From NCBI GenBank assembly GCA_035760665.1, contig DASTSN010000015.1:1-40005 (forward strand): a stretch of 40,005 nucleotides of DNA, read 5' to 3'. The translations under genes and the position numbers were made by a program. This DNA comes from DASTSN01 sp035760665 (GTDB taxonomy: Bacteria > Bacteroidota > Bacteroidia > Chitinophagales > Chitinophagaceae). How positions within the stretch are numbered: position 1 is the stretch's first letter; the number at the start of each line of letters is the position of its first letter. The notes under the pieces are model-generated. The model made no database searches. It was not told the DNA's origin and worked only from the letters and a program-made list of their open reading frames with translations. Positions 7,103 to 16,010 of this stretch are shown one piece after another.

Positions 7103-8227
7103 ATGCAAACAGACAGGAGAACATGGCTGAAACAAACTGCCCTGGTGCTGGCAGCTCTGGGATGGAGGCAATCAGGTTTTGCCGGCGGGGAAGCACCACC
7201 AATAGTGAACACAGACGGTAATGCCATCCTGCTAAATAGCAATGAGAATGCCTACGGCCCATCTCCCGCTGCCCGCAGGGCCATTCTGGTAAATTATTTA
7301 CTCAGCAACCGCTACCCGGATGACCTGATTACGCCCCTGGTCAACAAAATCGCAGCGCAATGGTCGGTGGCCGGGGAAAATATTTTACTGGGCGCCGGTG
7401 CTTCAGAGATTATTGGGCTAGGCCTGTTACTGGCTTCGCTGCAAAACAGGCAACTGCTGACTGCCGATCCCAGCTATAATGTATGGGAACGGCAGGCAAA
7501 GGCACTGGGCTTCCAGTTCAACAAAGTACCGCTGAACAGCAGCTTTAACCTTGATCTGGACAAAATGCTGGCTGCATATTATCAAAATAAGCCTTCTTTT
7601 ATTTATATCTGCAATCCAAACAATCCTACAGGTACTTTCACACACCCGGAAGTGATCAAAAGTTTTACCCAGGAAGTTTCAAAAGACAGCCTCGTCTTTA
7701 TCGATGAAGCCTATACCGAATATGCCGGGCTCCCGTCACTGGCAACTTATGCGGTAACAAACCCGAATGTGATTGTGGCAAAAACCTTTTCTAAAATATA
7801 CGGCCTGGCCGGCGCTCGTGTGGGGTATGCGATTGCTCATCCCGCCACCATTCAAAAACTGGGAAATCTTCAGCCCTGGCCCAACGCTAATGTAAGCGTT
7901 GTATCTGCGGCAGCTGCCACCGGTGCATTGAACGATGCCTCCTTCGTGCAGGACTGCAAACAAAAATGCGAACTGGCAAGAACCATGTGCTATACGGTGC
8001 TCGACCGCCTTAAACTTACCTATATCCCTTCCTCCACCAATTTCATTTTGTTCAATATCGATTCAGTCAAGGCAAACCTGGTGGAGCAGCTCGGGCAACG
8101 AAAGATTTACGTACAGCAACGGGAACATTTTGGCGGCAAATGGTGCCGCGTATCCATGGGAACAGTTGACGAGATGCTGCAATTCAACAACGCCCTGGAG
8201 GAAATTGTAACACAAAAGAGTTTTTAA
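7103..8227 (+). CDS. PLP-dependent aminotransferase (histidinol-phosphate aminotransferase-like) with Tat-like signal
   Basis: This 374-residue fold-type I aminotransferase has NPNNPTG (171-177), DEAY (201-204) and the PLP-binding SKIYGLAGAR with Lys231. The general layout is that of histidinol-phosphate aminotransferases (HisC). The N-terminus is unusual: DRRTWLKQ (4-11) followed by a hydrophobic stretch and AGG resembles a twin-arginine signal, which would export the folded, cofactor-loaded enzyme. It is not in a histidine operon, so the biosynthetic role is doubtful; the amino donor and acceptor are unknown. Tat-signal aminotransferases are annotated in Bacteroidota, to my knowledge. It converges with the following gene. 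Confidence 0.9.
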   Translation: MQTDRRTWLKQTALVLAALGWRQSGFAGGEAPPIVNTDGNAILLNSNENAYGPSPAARRAILVNYLLSNRYPDDLITPLVNKIAAQWSVAGENILLGAGASEIIGLGLLLASLQNRQLLTADPSYNVWERQAKALGFQFNKVPLNSSFNLDLDKMLAAYYQNKPSFIYICNPNNPTGTFTHPEVIKSFTQEVSKDSLVFIDEAYTEYAGLPSLATYAVTNPNVIVAKTFSKIYGLAGARVGYAIAHPATIQKLGNLQPWPNANVSVVSAAAATGALNDASFVQDCKQKCELARTMCYTVLDRLKLTYIPSSTNFILFNIDSVKANLVEQLGQRKIYVQQREHFGGKWCRVSMGTVDEMLQFNNALEEIVTQKSF

Positions 8228-8246
8228 TGCCCGGCAAACCGGTAAC

Positions 8247-8708
8247 TCAAAACCAGCCCCTGCCTGCGCCTACCACTCTGAAGGGCCAGGGAATAGACAC
8301 CAGGATGATCAGCAGGGCCAGCCCGAAAAATACAAGGGTTCTTTTATGCTTCACGTTATCGGGGAGATTTTTCTTCGCATAGCCCTTGCCGATATGCACT
8401 AAAATGATGGCCAGGAGCATGCCGGCCATATGCTCCACAGCAAAGAAGCGGGCAACAGGATCTTTCATCACTTCTGCAAAACCTCTTGTTTTAATGCTGA
8501 TCAGGCCCCAGGTATCGCCAAAAGCCCACTGGTAAAGGCCTACCAGCAAAGTGATATCGCAGGCGATCATCGCAAAAAGACCGAGTTTTTTATCTGTTTG
8601 GTTGAAAGGCCTGCTGCCGGCAGCCAGGCTGCGCAAAACAATGATGACCAGTAAGAGTAAAATAACCCAACGTAAAAAACTGTGCAGGTGTAACAAGCCT
8701 GTATACAT
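8247..8708 (-). CDS. Four-helix integral membrane protein, function unknown
   Basis: This 153-residue protein has four predicted membrane helices (about 8-27, 43-62, 88-108 and 122-142) with a cytosol-like basic link before the last. Conserved-looking histidines (HLHSFLRW, EHMAGM, VHIGKGYAKK) recall small cytochrome b-like proteins, but I cannot show haem binding. The frame is open to 8792; the ATG at 8708 is preferred because MYTGLLHLHSFLRW matches the family start I know and a candidate promoter sits just upstream (8726-8756), inside the longer frame. It lies 49 bp downstream of the metalloprotease-like gene on the same strand. Confidence 0.82.
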   Translation of the reverse strand: MYTGLLHLHSFLRWVILLLLVIIVLRSLAAGSRPFNQTDKKLGLFAMIACDITLLVGLYQWAFGDTWGLISIKTRGFAEVMKDPVARFFAVEHMAGMLLAIILVHIGKGYAKKNLPDNVKHKRTLVFFGLALLIILVSIPWPFRVVGAGRGWF

Positions 8709-8725
8709 AATCAAGTAATTTAGGA

Positions 8726-8756
8726 CAAATCTAAACCCTCCACGGCAGAATTGAAA
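8726..8756 (-). promoter_or_regulatory. Candidate promoter for the four-helix membrane protein
   Basis: On the minus strand, TAGATTTG (8733-8726) is a perfect -7 box, and TTTC (8756-8753) lies 19 bp upstream at the -33 position, one base from TTTG. The ATG follows after 17 bp. Confidence 0.5.
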
Positions 8757-8757
8757 A

Positions 8758-9546
8758 TTATTTAGCCCCGATAGAGCGTATATCGGCCACACAGCTTGAA
8801 TCCAGCGCAGGAATCACGCGGTCGTAAGCCCAGGTTTGCGAAACAAAATAACCATCGGTGGCACCAAAGTACATCAGGCAATCCTCGTTTTTGCAATGGT
8901 GCCCATAGCCCGGATCAATATGATCGTGCTGCATCGGGGCGCCCTGGTCTACTAACCCTAATAAATGACCGAAAACATGCTCCAGCGCTGTGGCTTCCAC
9001 CACCGACCTGGCATTTGTATTGTTCAAGTCATAATCAGCAATACACTGGCCAAATAAGACAACGGACGTATTGCGGTATGCCGTCGCCAGAATCAGGCTG
9101 TCATCGGTATAATAGCCATTGGTCACCAGCACATACACGGCCAGTTGATTTCCTTTTGTAAAAACGGTCCTGTTTCTGTCTTCAATGCCTTTGATGCCAT
9201 CCAGGGTAAAGAGCGAGTCGGAGGGCAACACCTGGGAACTGCTGATGCTGATGCCACCCGGTTTATGGATATACTTATTCAGGGTGGCTTTTAAATGATT
9301 AAGGGTCGTTGCCTGTAATGCTGCGCCGGGCATATATTGCACTTCTACAGCCAGGGACTGATAAAGGGTATCCGTTAGCAAATCGCGGGCAGAGGCACCA
9401 ACCGGTAAATCGTGCCGGTAAGTACCGTTATTATTGGTAAAGTTGTTCGTGTCTTTCTGGCAGGAAGTAATCCAGCACAACAAAAGAACCAACCCGGAAC
9501 CAAAAATCCCTTTTTTTGAATGTAGCATTTTCATAAGACATGACAA
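8758..9546 (-). CDS. Metalloprotease-like lipoprotein with degenerate active site (HVFGH)
   Basis: This 262-residue protein has a lipoprotein signal with lipobox WITSC (Cys29), so it should be anchored in the envelope. It is a close paralogue of the adjacent upstream gene: both share YRHDLPVGAS-like, KPGGIS, GIKGIEDRNRT and AYRNTS blocks. Where the paralogue has the zinc-protease motif HEFGHLMGLVD, this protein reads HVFGHLLGLVD (190-200). The catalytic Glu is Val (codon GTT), while His190, His194 and Asp200 remain. It may still bind metal but should not hydrolyse peptides. The first ATG was kept; ATGs at codons 5 and 7 are possible. It lies 35 bp after the paralogue's stop. Confidence 0.85.
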   Translation of the reverse strand: MSCLMKMLHSKKGIFGSGLVLLLCWITSCQKDTNNFTNNNGTYRHDLPVGASARDLLTDTLYQSLAVEVQYMPGAALQATTLNHLKATLNKYIHKPGGISISSSQVLPSDSLFTLDGIKGIEDRNRTVFTKGNQLAVYVLVTNGYYTDDSLILATAYRNTSVVLFGQCIADYDLNNTNARSVVEATALEHVFGHLLGLVDQGAPMQHDHIDPGYGHHCKNEDCLMYFGATDGYFVSQTWAYDRVIPALDSSCVADIRSIGAK

Positions 9547-9581
9547 TTTACAAAACCTGAACGTTGTTTTTCAAAAGAATA

Positions 9582-10337
9582 TTATTTACCGCCAATGGCC
9601 CGGAGATCTGCCACGCATGCTGAATCGAGCACAGGTATCCGGGTAAGCTGGCTGCCGCCCTGCGAAAGGTAGTAGCCGTCATTGGCTTCGTAATACATCA
9701 GGCAATCCGGGTTACTGCAATGATTGCTGTGATTGGTATCCCGGTGGTTACGGATCATCGGCGCGCCTTCATCCACCAGGCCCATCAGGTGCCCGAATTC
9801 ATGCTCCAATACTGTTGCTTCCAGTTCGGGCACAGGCGTCTGACTGTTAGCTGCATCCAGTCGTACACTTTTGCCAAACATCACAATGGAAGTATTGCGG
9901 TAAGCCGCCCCCAGCACAAGACTATCATCAGCATAAAACCCGTCCAAACACAACACATAAATTGCGAGGGTATCGCCTTTTGTAAAAGTGGTCCTGTTTC
10001 TATCTTCAATGCCTTTGATACCAGCCAGTGAAAAAAGGTCATCTGATGGCTGTATTTGTTTGGCTGTTACTGAGATGCCCCCCGGCTTATTTATATGGCA
10101 GTTCAGCATACCTTCCAGGCTATCAATCGTACTGGCAGCCGGTAAATAATTACCGATATACTGCATCTCAATCACCAGCGACTTGTAATATTTATCGCTT
10201 ACCAGGTCGCGGCAGGAGGCACCCACATGCAGATCGTGCCGGTACGTGGTATTGGCATGCTGAAAAACAGTGGCGTCTTTTTGGCATGCTACAGTAAAAA
10301 CTGTTATCAAAATCACTACTACTTGCCTAGTGGTCAC
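9582..10337 (-). CDS. Metalloprotease-like lipoprotein (HEFGH active site intact)
   Basis: This protein contains HEFGHLMGLVD, a metzincin-like HExxHxxGxxD zinc motif with an intact Glu, followed by a His-rich segment and DCLMYYE. In Bacteroidota such proteins are often labelled membrane metalloprotease; the substrate is unknown. The frame is open upstream to 10421, but a GTG at 10337 gives a 251-residue product with a compact lipoprotein signal (hydrophobic core, then TVAC with Cys18), so I prefer that start. The longer version would have two hydrophobic segments in a row. It is the upstream member of a tandem pair; the downstream copy has lost the catalytic Glu. Confidence 0.82.
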   Translation of the reverse strand: MTTRQVVVILITVFTVACQKDATVFQHANTTYRHDLHVGASCRDLVSDKYYKSLVIEMQYIGNYLPAASTIDSLEGMLNCHINKPGGISVTAKQIQPSDDLFSLAGIKGIEDRNRTTFTKGDTLAIYVLCLDGFYADDSLVLGAAYRNTSIVMFGKSVRLDAANSQTPVPELEATVLEHEFGHLMGLVDEGAPMIRNHRDTNHSNHCSNPDCLMYYEANDGYYLSQGGSQLTRIPVLDSACVADLRAIGGK

Positions 10338-10489
10338 GGGGTATGATTGATATAGTTCGGAATGTCCTGAATACCCAAATATTATTCCAATAAAGTAAAA
10401 AAGAGCAAAAAAAGAATACAAGCCGCTTTACACGGCTATTTTACCTGCACTTCGTCTTTATTCCTTTGAAAACGGGAAAGCAAGGCAGC

Positions 10490-11611
10490 TTATTTCACCC
10501 AATCAGCAATAAATATATTGGTTTCGTGTGTGCCGCCATTGTTGCGGTTGCTACAGAAAATCAGCCGTTTGCCATCTGGCGAAAACATGGGGAAGGCATC
10601 AAATATTTTTTCGTGTGTAATTTTTTCCAGGTTGCTGCCGTCTTCATCAATAGAATACAGGTTGAACGGGAACCCGCGTTTGTATTCCTGGTTGGAAGCG
10701 AATATGATATGTTTGCTGTCTGGGAAAAAAGAAGGCGCCCAGTTGGCCTGTCCAAAATGGGTGACCTGGTGCTGATTGCTGCCGTCGGCATTGGCCACAA
10801 ATATTTCCATATTAGTGGGTGCCACCAGGTTATCAGCCAGCAGTTCTTTATATTCTTTTATTTCTTCCGGAGTTTGCGGCCTTGATGCCCGCCAGATAAT
10901 TTTTTTTCCGTCGGGACTGAACCAGGCGCCGCCATCGTAACCAAGGGTATGTGTTATCCGCTTTTCTTTACCTGTCGCCAGGTTCATAATGTATAAATCT
11001 ATATCCCCGTCTTTATCACTGGTATAAATCATCTCTTTGCCATCAGGCGATAAAGTAGCTTCCGCATCATACCCTTTTGAATGGGTGAGTTGTTTGACAA
11101 TCTTTCCATCCAGGTCGGCCATAAAAATATCATAAGTATCGTATAACGGCCATATGTACTTGTTGCCATACTTTTTCCTGTCGGGTACCGGCGGGCAGGT
11201 ATCTGCACCCAGGTGTGTAGAGGCATAGATTATGTGTTTGCCGTCTTTGGTAAAAAAACCACAGGTAGTACGCCCCTTGCCGGTGCTCACCATTTTATAT
11301 TCAAATTTGTCGCCGGGCTTCTCCGGCACCTTGCCGACAAAAATCTGGTCGCATGGCAGGCCTTCCTTAGCATTGGTTCGCTGAAAGATAATGTACTTGC
11401 CGTCATAACTCCAGTAAGCTTCCGCATTATCACCACCAAATGTTAGCTGCTGCACATTCCGGAAATGAGTTTCTTCGGGGTATTGCAGCGTGTCGCCAGC
11501 TGCCGGCGCATTACCGCCAATTACGGTTGTTCCGGAAGTAATTGACTTTTGAAAAACTACTGTGGCCACAGCAAAGGCGGACAGTGATAAGAATAAAATG
11601 ATGTTTCGCAT
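10490..11611 (-). CDS. Secreted PD40 (TolB-like) beta-propeller protein
   Basis: This 373-residue protein has an N-terminal signal peptide (MRNIILFLSLSAFAVATVVF) and six PD40-type repeats: YDGKYIIF, KDGKHIIY, PDGKEMIY, PDGKKIIW, PDSKHIIF and PDGKRLIF. This fits a six-bladed propeller like the C-terminal half of TolB. There is no peptidase or TonB-system domain, so it probably binds proteins or ligands in the periplasm or outside. The frame extends to 11659, but the ATG at 11611 is chosen because the signal peptide begins there and a perfect -7 box overlaps the upstream ATG. It is divergent from the TPR lipoprotein gene. Confidence 0.88.
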   Translation of the reverse strand: MRNIILFLSLSAFAVATVVFQKSITSGTTVIGGNAPAAGDTLQYPEETHFRNVQQLTFGGDNAEAYWSYDGKYIIFQRTNAKEGLPCDQIFVGKVPEKPGDKFEYKMVSTGKGRTTCGFFTKDGKHIIYASTHLGADTCPPVPDRKKYGNKYIWPLYDTYDIFMADLDGKIVKQLTHSKGYDAEATLSPDGKEMIYTSDKDGDIDLYIMNLATGKEKRITHTLGYDGGAWFSPDGKKIIWRASRPQTPEEIKEYKELLADNLVAPTNMEIFVANADGSNQHQVTHFGQANWAPSFFPDSKHIIFASNQEYKRGFPFNLYSIDEDGSNLEKITHEKIFDAFPMFSPDGKRLIFCSNRNNGGTHETNIFIADWVK

Positions 11612-11656
11612 GCCTGTTATTTTAATCCAACGGTTACAGTCGGGTATGGCGAACAG

Positions 11657-11664
11657 CAAAGATA
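11657..11664 (-). promoter_or_regulatory. Candidate -7 element (TATCTTTG) for PD40 gene
   Basis: On the minus strand this reads TATCTTTG, a perfect TAnnTTTG match 45 bp before the chosen ATG at 11611. No clear TTTG is seen at -33. It overlaps the alternative upstream ATG, which argues against that start. Confidence 0.45.
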
Positions 11665-11724
11665 TTTTTGTTAAAAAAAATCCCTGTCAGCATTCTGTCA
11701 TACTTACTGAACAGTAAAATCGGT

Positions 11725-11732
11725 TAGTTTTG
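11725..11732 (+). promoter_or_regulatory. Candidate -7 element (TAGTTTTG) for TPR lipoprotein
   Basis: This perfect TAnnTTTG match ends 4 bp before the ATG at 11737. With the opposing box at 11657-11664 it forms a compact divergent promoter region. No -33 TTTG is evident. Confidence 0.4.
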
Positions 11733-11736
11733 AAAT

Positions 11737-12744
11737 ATGAACCGGATTTCAAAAATAGCCTTCCTGCCGCTCATCGCCGCCAGCTTTTTGCTGAATAGCT
11801 GCAGTAACGGGCCGGCAGAACAATCGTCCTACGCCGATATTCTTTCCCAGCCCCCGTATGCAGGCCTTACAGACAGCATACGCCATAACAAGAAAGATCC
11901 GCAACTTTACTTTCGCCGGGCGCAGCAACTGAAAAAAAACAACCTGCCGGAACCGGCTCTTGCTGATTTTGAAAAAGCCTGGTCGCTGCAACCTGCCGAA
12001 GAATATGCTGCCAATATCAGCAACCTCCTGCTGGATAAGCAACCGGATTCTGCTATTTCGTTTATTCATGCAGCCTTACAAAAAATTCCTAACAGTATTT
12101 TTCTTCAGCTGGATCTTGCCCGTGCTTACATGGCCCTCAATAAAAATAACGAAGCACTGACTGTGTGCAATGCGATCACTGCAAAATATCCCAACCAGGT
12201 GGATGCCCTGATGATGAAATCTGACTTGCTGAATGCCCAAAAAGATACGGCGGGCTCCATCAACGCCCTGGAACAAGCCTACCAACTGGCACCCTTTGAT
12301 GTGGAACTGAATTATGATCTCGCCTTTGCCTATGCGCAGGACAAAAATCCCCGTGTGCTTAGTCTTTGCGACTCCTTAATCCTGAAAGATTCGCTGGGCA
12401 ATCATGCTGAACCCTATTATTTCAAAGGCGTTTATTATGCCAATATTCATGATGAACAAAAGGCACTTGATTTGTTTACCCAAGCCATCAGTCACGATTA
12501 TAATTTTCTCGATGCCTACCTGGATAAAGGAAGAATTCTTTTTCGCCAGCAAAAAAATACAGCTGCCCTGAAGGTATTTCAGCTGGCCGCCACCATCTCA
12601 CCGGCTTATGCTGATGCTTACTACTGGATGGGTAAATGCCAGGAAGCGTTGGGACAAAAGGCGGAGGCCAAAACCAATTACCTGCGTGCCTGGGGCTTTG
12701 ATAAATCACTCACCGAAGCAAAAGCAGCAGCTGACCGCTTATAA
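11737..12744 (+). CDS. TPR-repeat lipoprotein
   Basis: This 335-residue protein has a lipoprotein signal with lipobox LLNSC (Cys22) and a run of tetratricopeptide repeats from about residue 50 to the C-terminus. Typical repeat positions appear as PALADFEKAWSLQP, EALTVCNAITAKYPNQVDALM, KALDLFTQAISHDYNFLDAYLDKG and DAYYWMGKCQEALGQ. TPRs form helical scaffolds for protein binding, so an envelope assembly or adaptor role is plausible, but no partner is indicated. It is divergent from the PD40 gene and followed after 70 bp by rpe on the same strand. Confidence 0.92.
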   Translation: MNRISKIAFLPLIAASFLLNSCSNGPAEQSSYADILSQPPYAGLTDSIRHNKKDPQLYFRRAQQLKKNNLPEPALADFEKAWSLQPAEEYAANISNLLLDKQPDSAISFIHAALQKIPNSIFLQLDLARAYMALNKNNEALTVCNAITAKYPNQVDALMMKSDLLNAQKDTAGSINALEQAYQLAPFDVELNYDLAFAYAQDKNPRVLSLCDSLILKDSLGNHAEPYYFKGVYYANIHDEQKALDLFTQAISHDYNFLDAYLDKGRILFRQQKNTAALKVFQLAATISPAYADAYYWMGKCQEALGQKAEAKTNYLRAWGFDKSLTEAKAAADRL

Positions 12745-12814
12745 CTGGCACAGCAAAAAGCTACGCCCAAACGGGTGAACTTAATTAACTTGCGCCCAAC
12801 GAAAAAAAGAATTT

Positions 12815-13462
12815 ATGGCGCTCATTGCACCCTCCTTACTCTCTGCCAATTTCCTGCAATTGGGAAACGACTGTAAAATGCTTGATGAAAGTGAAGCAGA
12901 CTGGTTTCATTTAGATGTCATGGACGGACGCTTTGTGCCCAATATCAGTTTTGGTCCCATGATCATTGAGTTTATCCGTAAAACAACAAGTAAATTTTGC
13001 GATGTACACCTAATGATTCTGGAGCCCGAGAAATATGCCGAGCAGTTTAAAAAAGCAGGCGCCGATCAGCTTTCTGTACACATTGAAGCTTGCCCACACC
13101 TGCACCGCAATATCCAGCAAATAAAATCGCTGGGGATGAAAGCAGGCGTTGCCATCAACCCGCACACGCCGGTATCACAGCTAACTGATATTTTACAGGA
13201 TATTGACACGGTTTGCATGATGAGTGTGAATCCCGGTTTCGGTGCTCAGCAATTCATCCCGCATACGCTATCAAAAATCCAGGAACTCAGGCGTATGATT
13301 GATGACTGGAACCTGCCTGTAAAAATTGAGGTGGATGGGGGCGTGACTCTGGAAAATGCCGCCGATATTATTGCTGCCGGCGCCGATGTGCTGGTAGCGG
13401 GCAATACGGTATTTAAATCCGGTGATCCCAGGGCCACCATTGCGGCCCTGAAAAAAATCTGA
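12815..13462 (+). CDS. rpe: Ribulose-phosphate 3-epimerase
   Basis: This 215-residue TIM-barrel enzyme interconverts ribulose 5-phosphate and xylulose 5-phosphate in the pentose phosphate pathway. The start (MALIAPSLLSANF), the metal-binding HLDVMDGRFVPN (32-43), DVHLM, the catalytic loop MMSVNPGFGAQQF and VDGGV are all present. Length is standard. It is in the cytosol and has no partner pathway gene beside it; rpiA lies about 19 kb away on the same strand. The ATG at 12815 matches the family start exactly. Confidence 0.97.
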   Translation: MALIAPSLLSANFLQLGNDCKMLDESEADWFHLDVMDGRFVPNISFGPMIIEFIRKTTSKFCDVHLMILEPEKYAEQFKKAGADQLSVHIEACPHLHRNIQQIKSLGMKAGVAINPHTPVSQLTDILQDIDTVCMMSVNPGFGAQQFIPHTLSKIQELRRMIDDWNLPVKIEVDGGVTLENAADIIAAGADVLVAGNTVFKSGDPRATIAALKKI

Positions 13463-13520
13463 GAGTATCGCGGCATTCAGGTTTTGTAAAAACAATTTGT
13501 ATCTTGATGCCGATTCTCTT

Positions 13521-16010
13521 ATGAAAAAACTAACCCACCGTATATTTCTTTCACTGAGCCTGCTGCTGCTTTGCACTACGGTTTTTTCCCAAAAAAAATC
13601 AGCGTACGTATCCGGAAAGATTCTCGATGAAAACGAACATCCCCTGCCCGGGGTTTCGGTGGTAATTTTAGGCCGGCAAACCGGTATCAGCACTAACGAT
13701 TCAGGCTATTTTCGGGTGAAAGTGCCGGCAGAAAGGGCTTTTGCCCTGGTGTTTTCATACACAGGCTACAAAACAGAACAAAAGAATTTTTTGTTGAATG
13801 AAAACGAGCAGGAAACGCTGACCCTGCGGCTGGAACCATCCAGCCGTGTTCTGTCTGAAGTAGTGGTAACTGACCAGCGTGACCGGCGGGAAGCAGGGCT
13901 GATCAAAATCAATCCTAAAAACGTCCTGAACCTGCCATCGCCAGTTATGGGTGTGGAAAGCCTGATTAAAGTATTTGTAGGATCCAATAATGAACTGACC
14001 TCACAATATGCCGTTCGGGGTGGCAACTATGATGAGAACCTGATATATGTAAACGACTTTGAAGTCTTCCGGCCTTACCTGGTCAATAACGCCCAGCAGG
14101 AAGGCCTCAGTTTTATTAACCCGGAATTGGTACGCAATATTAATTTCTACAACGGGGGTTTCCAGGCACGCTATGGCGATAAAATGAGCAGCGTGCTGGA
14201 TGTGCAATACAAAAAGCCGCAAACGAACGGGGGATCCGCTTATGTAAGTTTACTGGAGCAGGGGCTTCACCTGGAAGGGGTAGCCGCAAAGCATAAACTC
14301 AGTTACCTGGTAGGCGCCCGCAGCCGTACCAACCGGAATATCCTGAGCCGGCAGGAAACACAGGGAAACTATGTACCCTCCTCCGCCGACGTACAGGCTT
14401 TCATCAGTTACCAGTTTACCCCCAAATGGCAGGCTGAGTTTCTGGGCAATCTTTCCGCAACAAAATTTTCGCTGGTACCGCAATATAGTCAGCTGACCTC
14501 GTCTATTTTTTCTCCCTTCTTTTCTGCCAACCTTGGCCTTGATATTTATTTTAATGGCCAGGAAAAAGACCAGTACGGCACCAATATGCTGGGCATATCT
14601 GCCACTAACCAGGTTACCAAACAATTGAAATTAAAATGGCTGGTATCGCGTTTTGAAGACAATGAACAGGAAAACGAGGATATCACGGGCGCCTATTTAT
14701 TTGGCGAACGGGATTTTGACAAAAGTAAGCCCACTTTTGGCCTGATCATTAACCCGCTGGGGGCCGGAATAAATCAAAACTATGCACGCAACAAGCTCAA
14801 TATTGTAGACTGGAATATCTCACACAAAGGCACGTTCGATAAAGGTAAACAGGTTTACCTTTGGGGCATCAGCCTGGACCGAACGCTGATCACTGATAAA
14901 CTCAACGAATGGGAATACCAAGATTCAGCGGGGTATTCGTTACCTTACAATCCTGCGATTTTACAGTTAAACAATGTGCTCAAATCCAGGGCCGACCTGC
15001 AGGTCAATAAGCTATCCGGTTACGTGCAGGACAATTTTGCATTCGGCGATACAGCCAACGCATTTACCCTGCAGGCAGGATTGCGGTACAATTATAACTC
15101 GCTGAATCAGGAATTTTTTGTTTCGCCCAGGGTAGGTGCCAGCTGGAAACCCCGCTGGAAGCGGGATATTATTTTCCGGGCTGCAGCAGGCTCGTACAAT
15201 CAGCCGCCCTTTTACCGGGAATTGAGAAAGTATGACGGCTCGCTGAACACGGCTTTGAAATCACAAAAAAGCTGGCAGGTCACAGCAGGGTTTGATTATA
15301 ATTTTTCCGGCTGGGGCCGCCCCATGCGGCTGACCACGGAAACCTATTACAAATACATGACGGATGTGGATCCCTACGATATTGACAATGTACGTATCCG
15401 TTACTTCGGTAATAATAACGCGAGAGCCTATGCGGCAGGTTTGGAAATGCGCTTATTCGGCGAGCTGGTAAAAGATGCAGAAAGCTGGGTAAGCCTTGGC
15501 CTGATGCGTACCCGCGAAAACCTCGACGGTGATTTTTACAAGGTGTATACGCTGGATTCCCTGAATCAGCCGGTAGATAGCAGCACCGTGGAAGGCGGCT
15601 GGTTCCGGCGCCCGACAGACCGGACGATCACATTCGGCCTGTTTTTCCAGGACTACCTGTCGACAAATAAAAATTTCAAAGTATATGTCAACGGCCTCTA
15701 CGGCAGCAACCTGCCGTATAATATTCCCGGCAGTGTTAAATACCGCAACGCCCTGATCATACCGCCATACATACGGGTTGATATTGGATTCAGTGCGCTG
15801 CTGCTGGATGCCGAACGCAGTAACCGGCGCAGCCACAGCCCATTCCGCAACTTCGACAATATCTGGGCAACATTGGAAGTTTTCAACCTGATTGACCGAG
15901 ACAACACGATTTCTTATATGCTGGTTAAAGACTTTTCCAATACTGTGTACACTATTCCTAACCGGCTTACTCCCAGGCTGCTGAATTTTAAAATCATTGC
16001 CCGCTGGTAA
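13521..16010 (+). CDS. TonB-dependent receptor with carboxypeptidase-regulatory-like domain
   Basis: This 829-residue outer-membrane protein has a signal peptide (MKKLTHRIFLSLSLLLLC...FSQ), a CarboxypepD_reg-like domain (about 28-110: VSGKILDENEHPLPGVSVVI), a TonB plug domain (about 130-235, with YAVRGGNYDENLIYVND) and a beta-barrel ending in an aromatic residue (IIARW). It should take up a ligand with energy from TonB. It is shorter than SusC-type receptors and has no SusD partner, so a polysaccharide-utilisation role is not supported; the substrate is unknown. The frame opens at 13497, but the ATG at 13521 begins the signal peptide and is preferred. Confidence 0.93.
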   Translation: MKKLTHRIFLSLSLLLLCTTVFSQKKSAYVSGKILDENEHPLPGVSVVILGRQTGISTNDSGYFRVKVPAERAFALVFSYTGYKTEQKNFLLNENEQETLTLRLEPSSRVLSEVVVTDQRDRREAGLIKINPKNVLNLPSPVMGVESLIKVFVGSNNELTSQYAVRGGNYDENLIYVNDFEVFRPYLVNNAQQEGLSFINPELVRNINFYNGGFQARYGDKMSSVLDVQYKKPQTNGGSAYVSLLEQGLHLEGVAAKHKLSYLVGARSRTNRNILSRQETQGNYVPSSADVQAFISYQFTPKWQAEFLGNLSATKFSLVPQYSQLTSSIFSPFFSANLGLDIYFNGQEKDQYGTNMLGISATNQVTKQLKLKWLVSRFEDNEQENEDITGAYLFGERDFDKSKPTFGLIINPLGAGINQNYARNKLNIVDWNISHKGTFDKGKQVYLWGISLDRTLITDKLNEWEYQDSAGYSLPYNPAILQLNNVLKSRADLQVNKLSGYVQDNFAFGDTANAFTLQAGLRYNYNSLNQEFFVSPRVGASWKPRWKRDIIFRAAAGSYNQPPFYRELRKYDGSLNTALKSQKSWQVTAGFDYNFSGWGRPMRLTTETYYKYMTDVDPYDIDNVRIRYFGNNNARAYAAGLEMRLFGELVKDAESWVSLGLMRTRENLDGDFYKVYTLDSLNQPVDSSTVEGGWFRRPTDRTITFGLFFQDYLSTNKNFKVYVNGLYGSNLPYNIPGSVKYRNALIIPPYIRVDIGFSALLLDAERSNRRSHSPFRNFDNIWATLEVFNLIDRDNTISYMLVKDFSNTVYTIPNRLTPRLLNFKIIARW

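Noticed and set aside
13521..16010. SusC-type polysaccharide receptor
   Set aside because: At 829 residues it is shorter than SusC proteins and no SusD gene follows.
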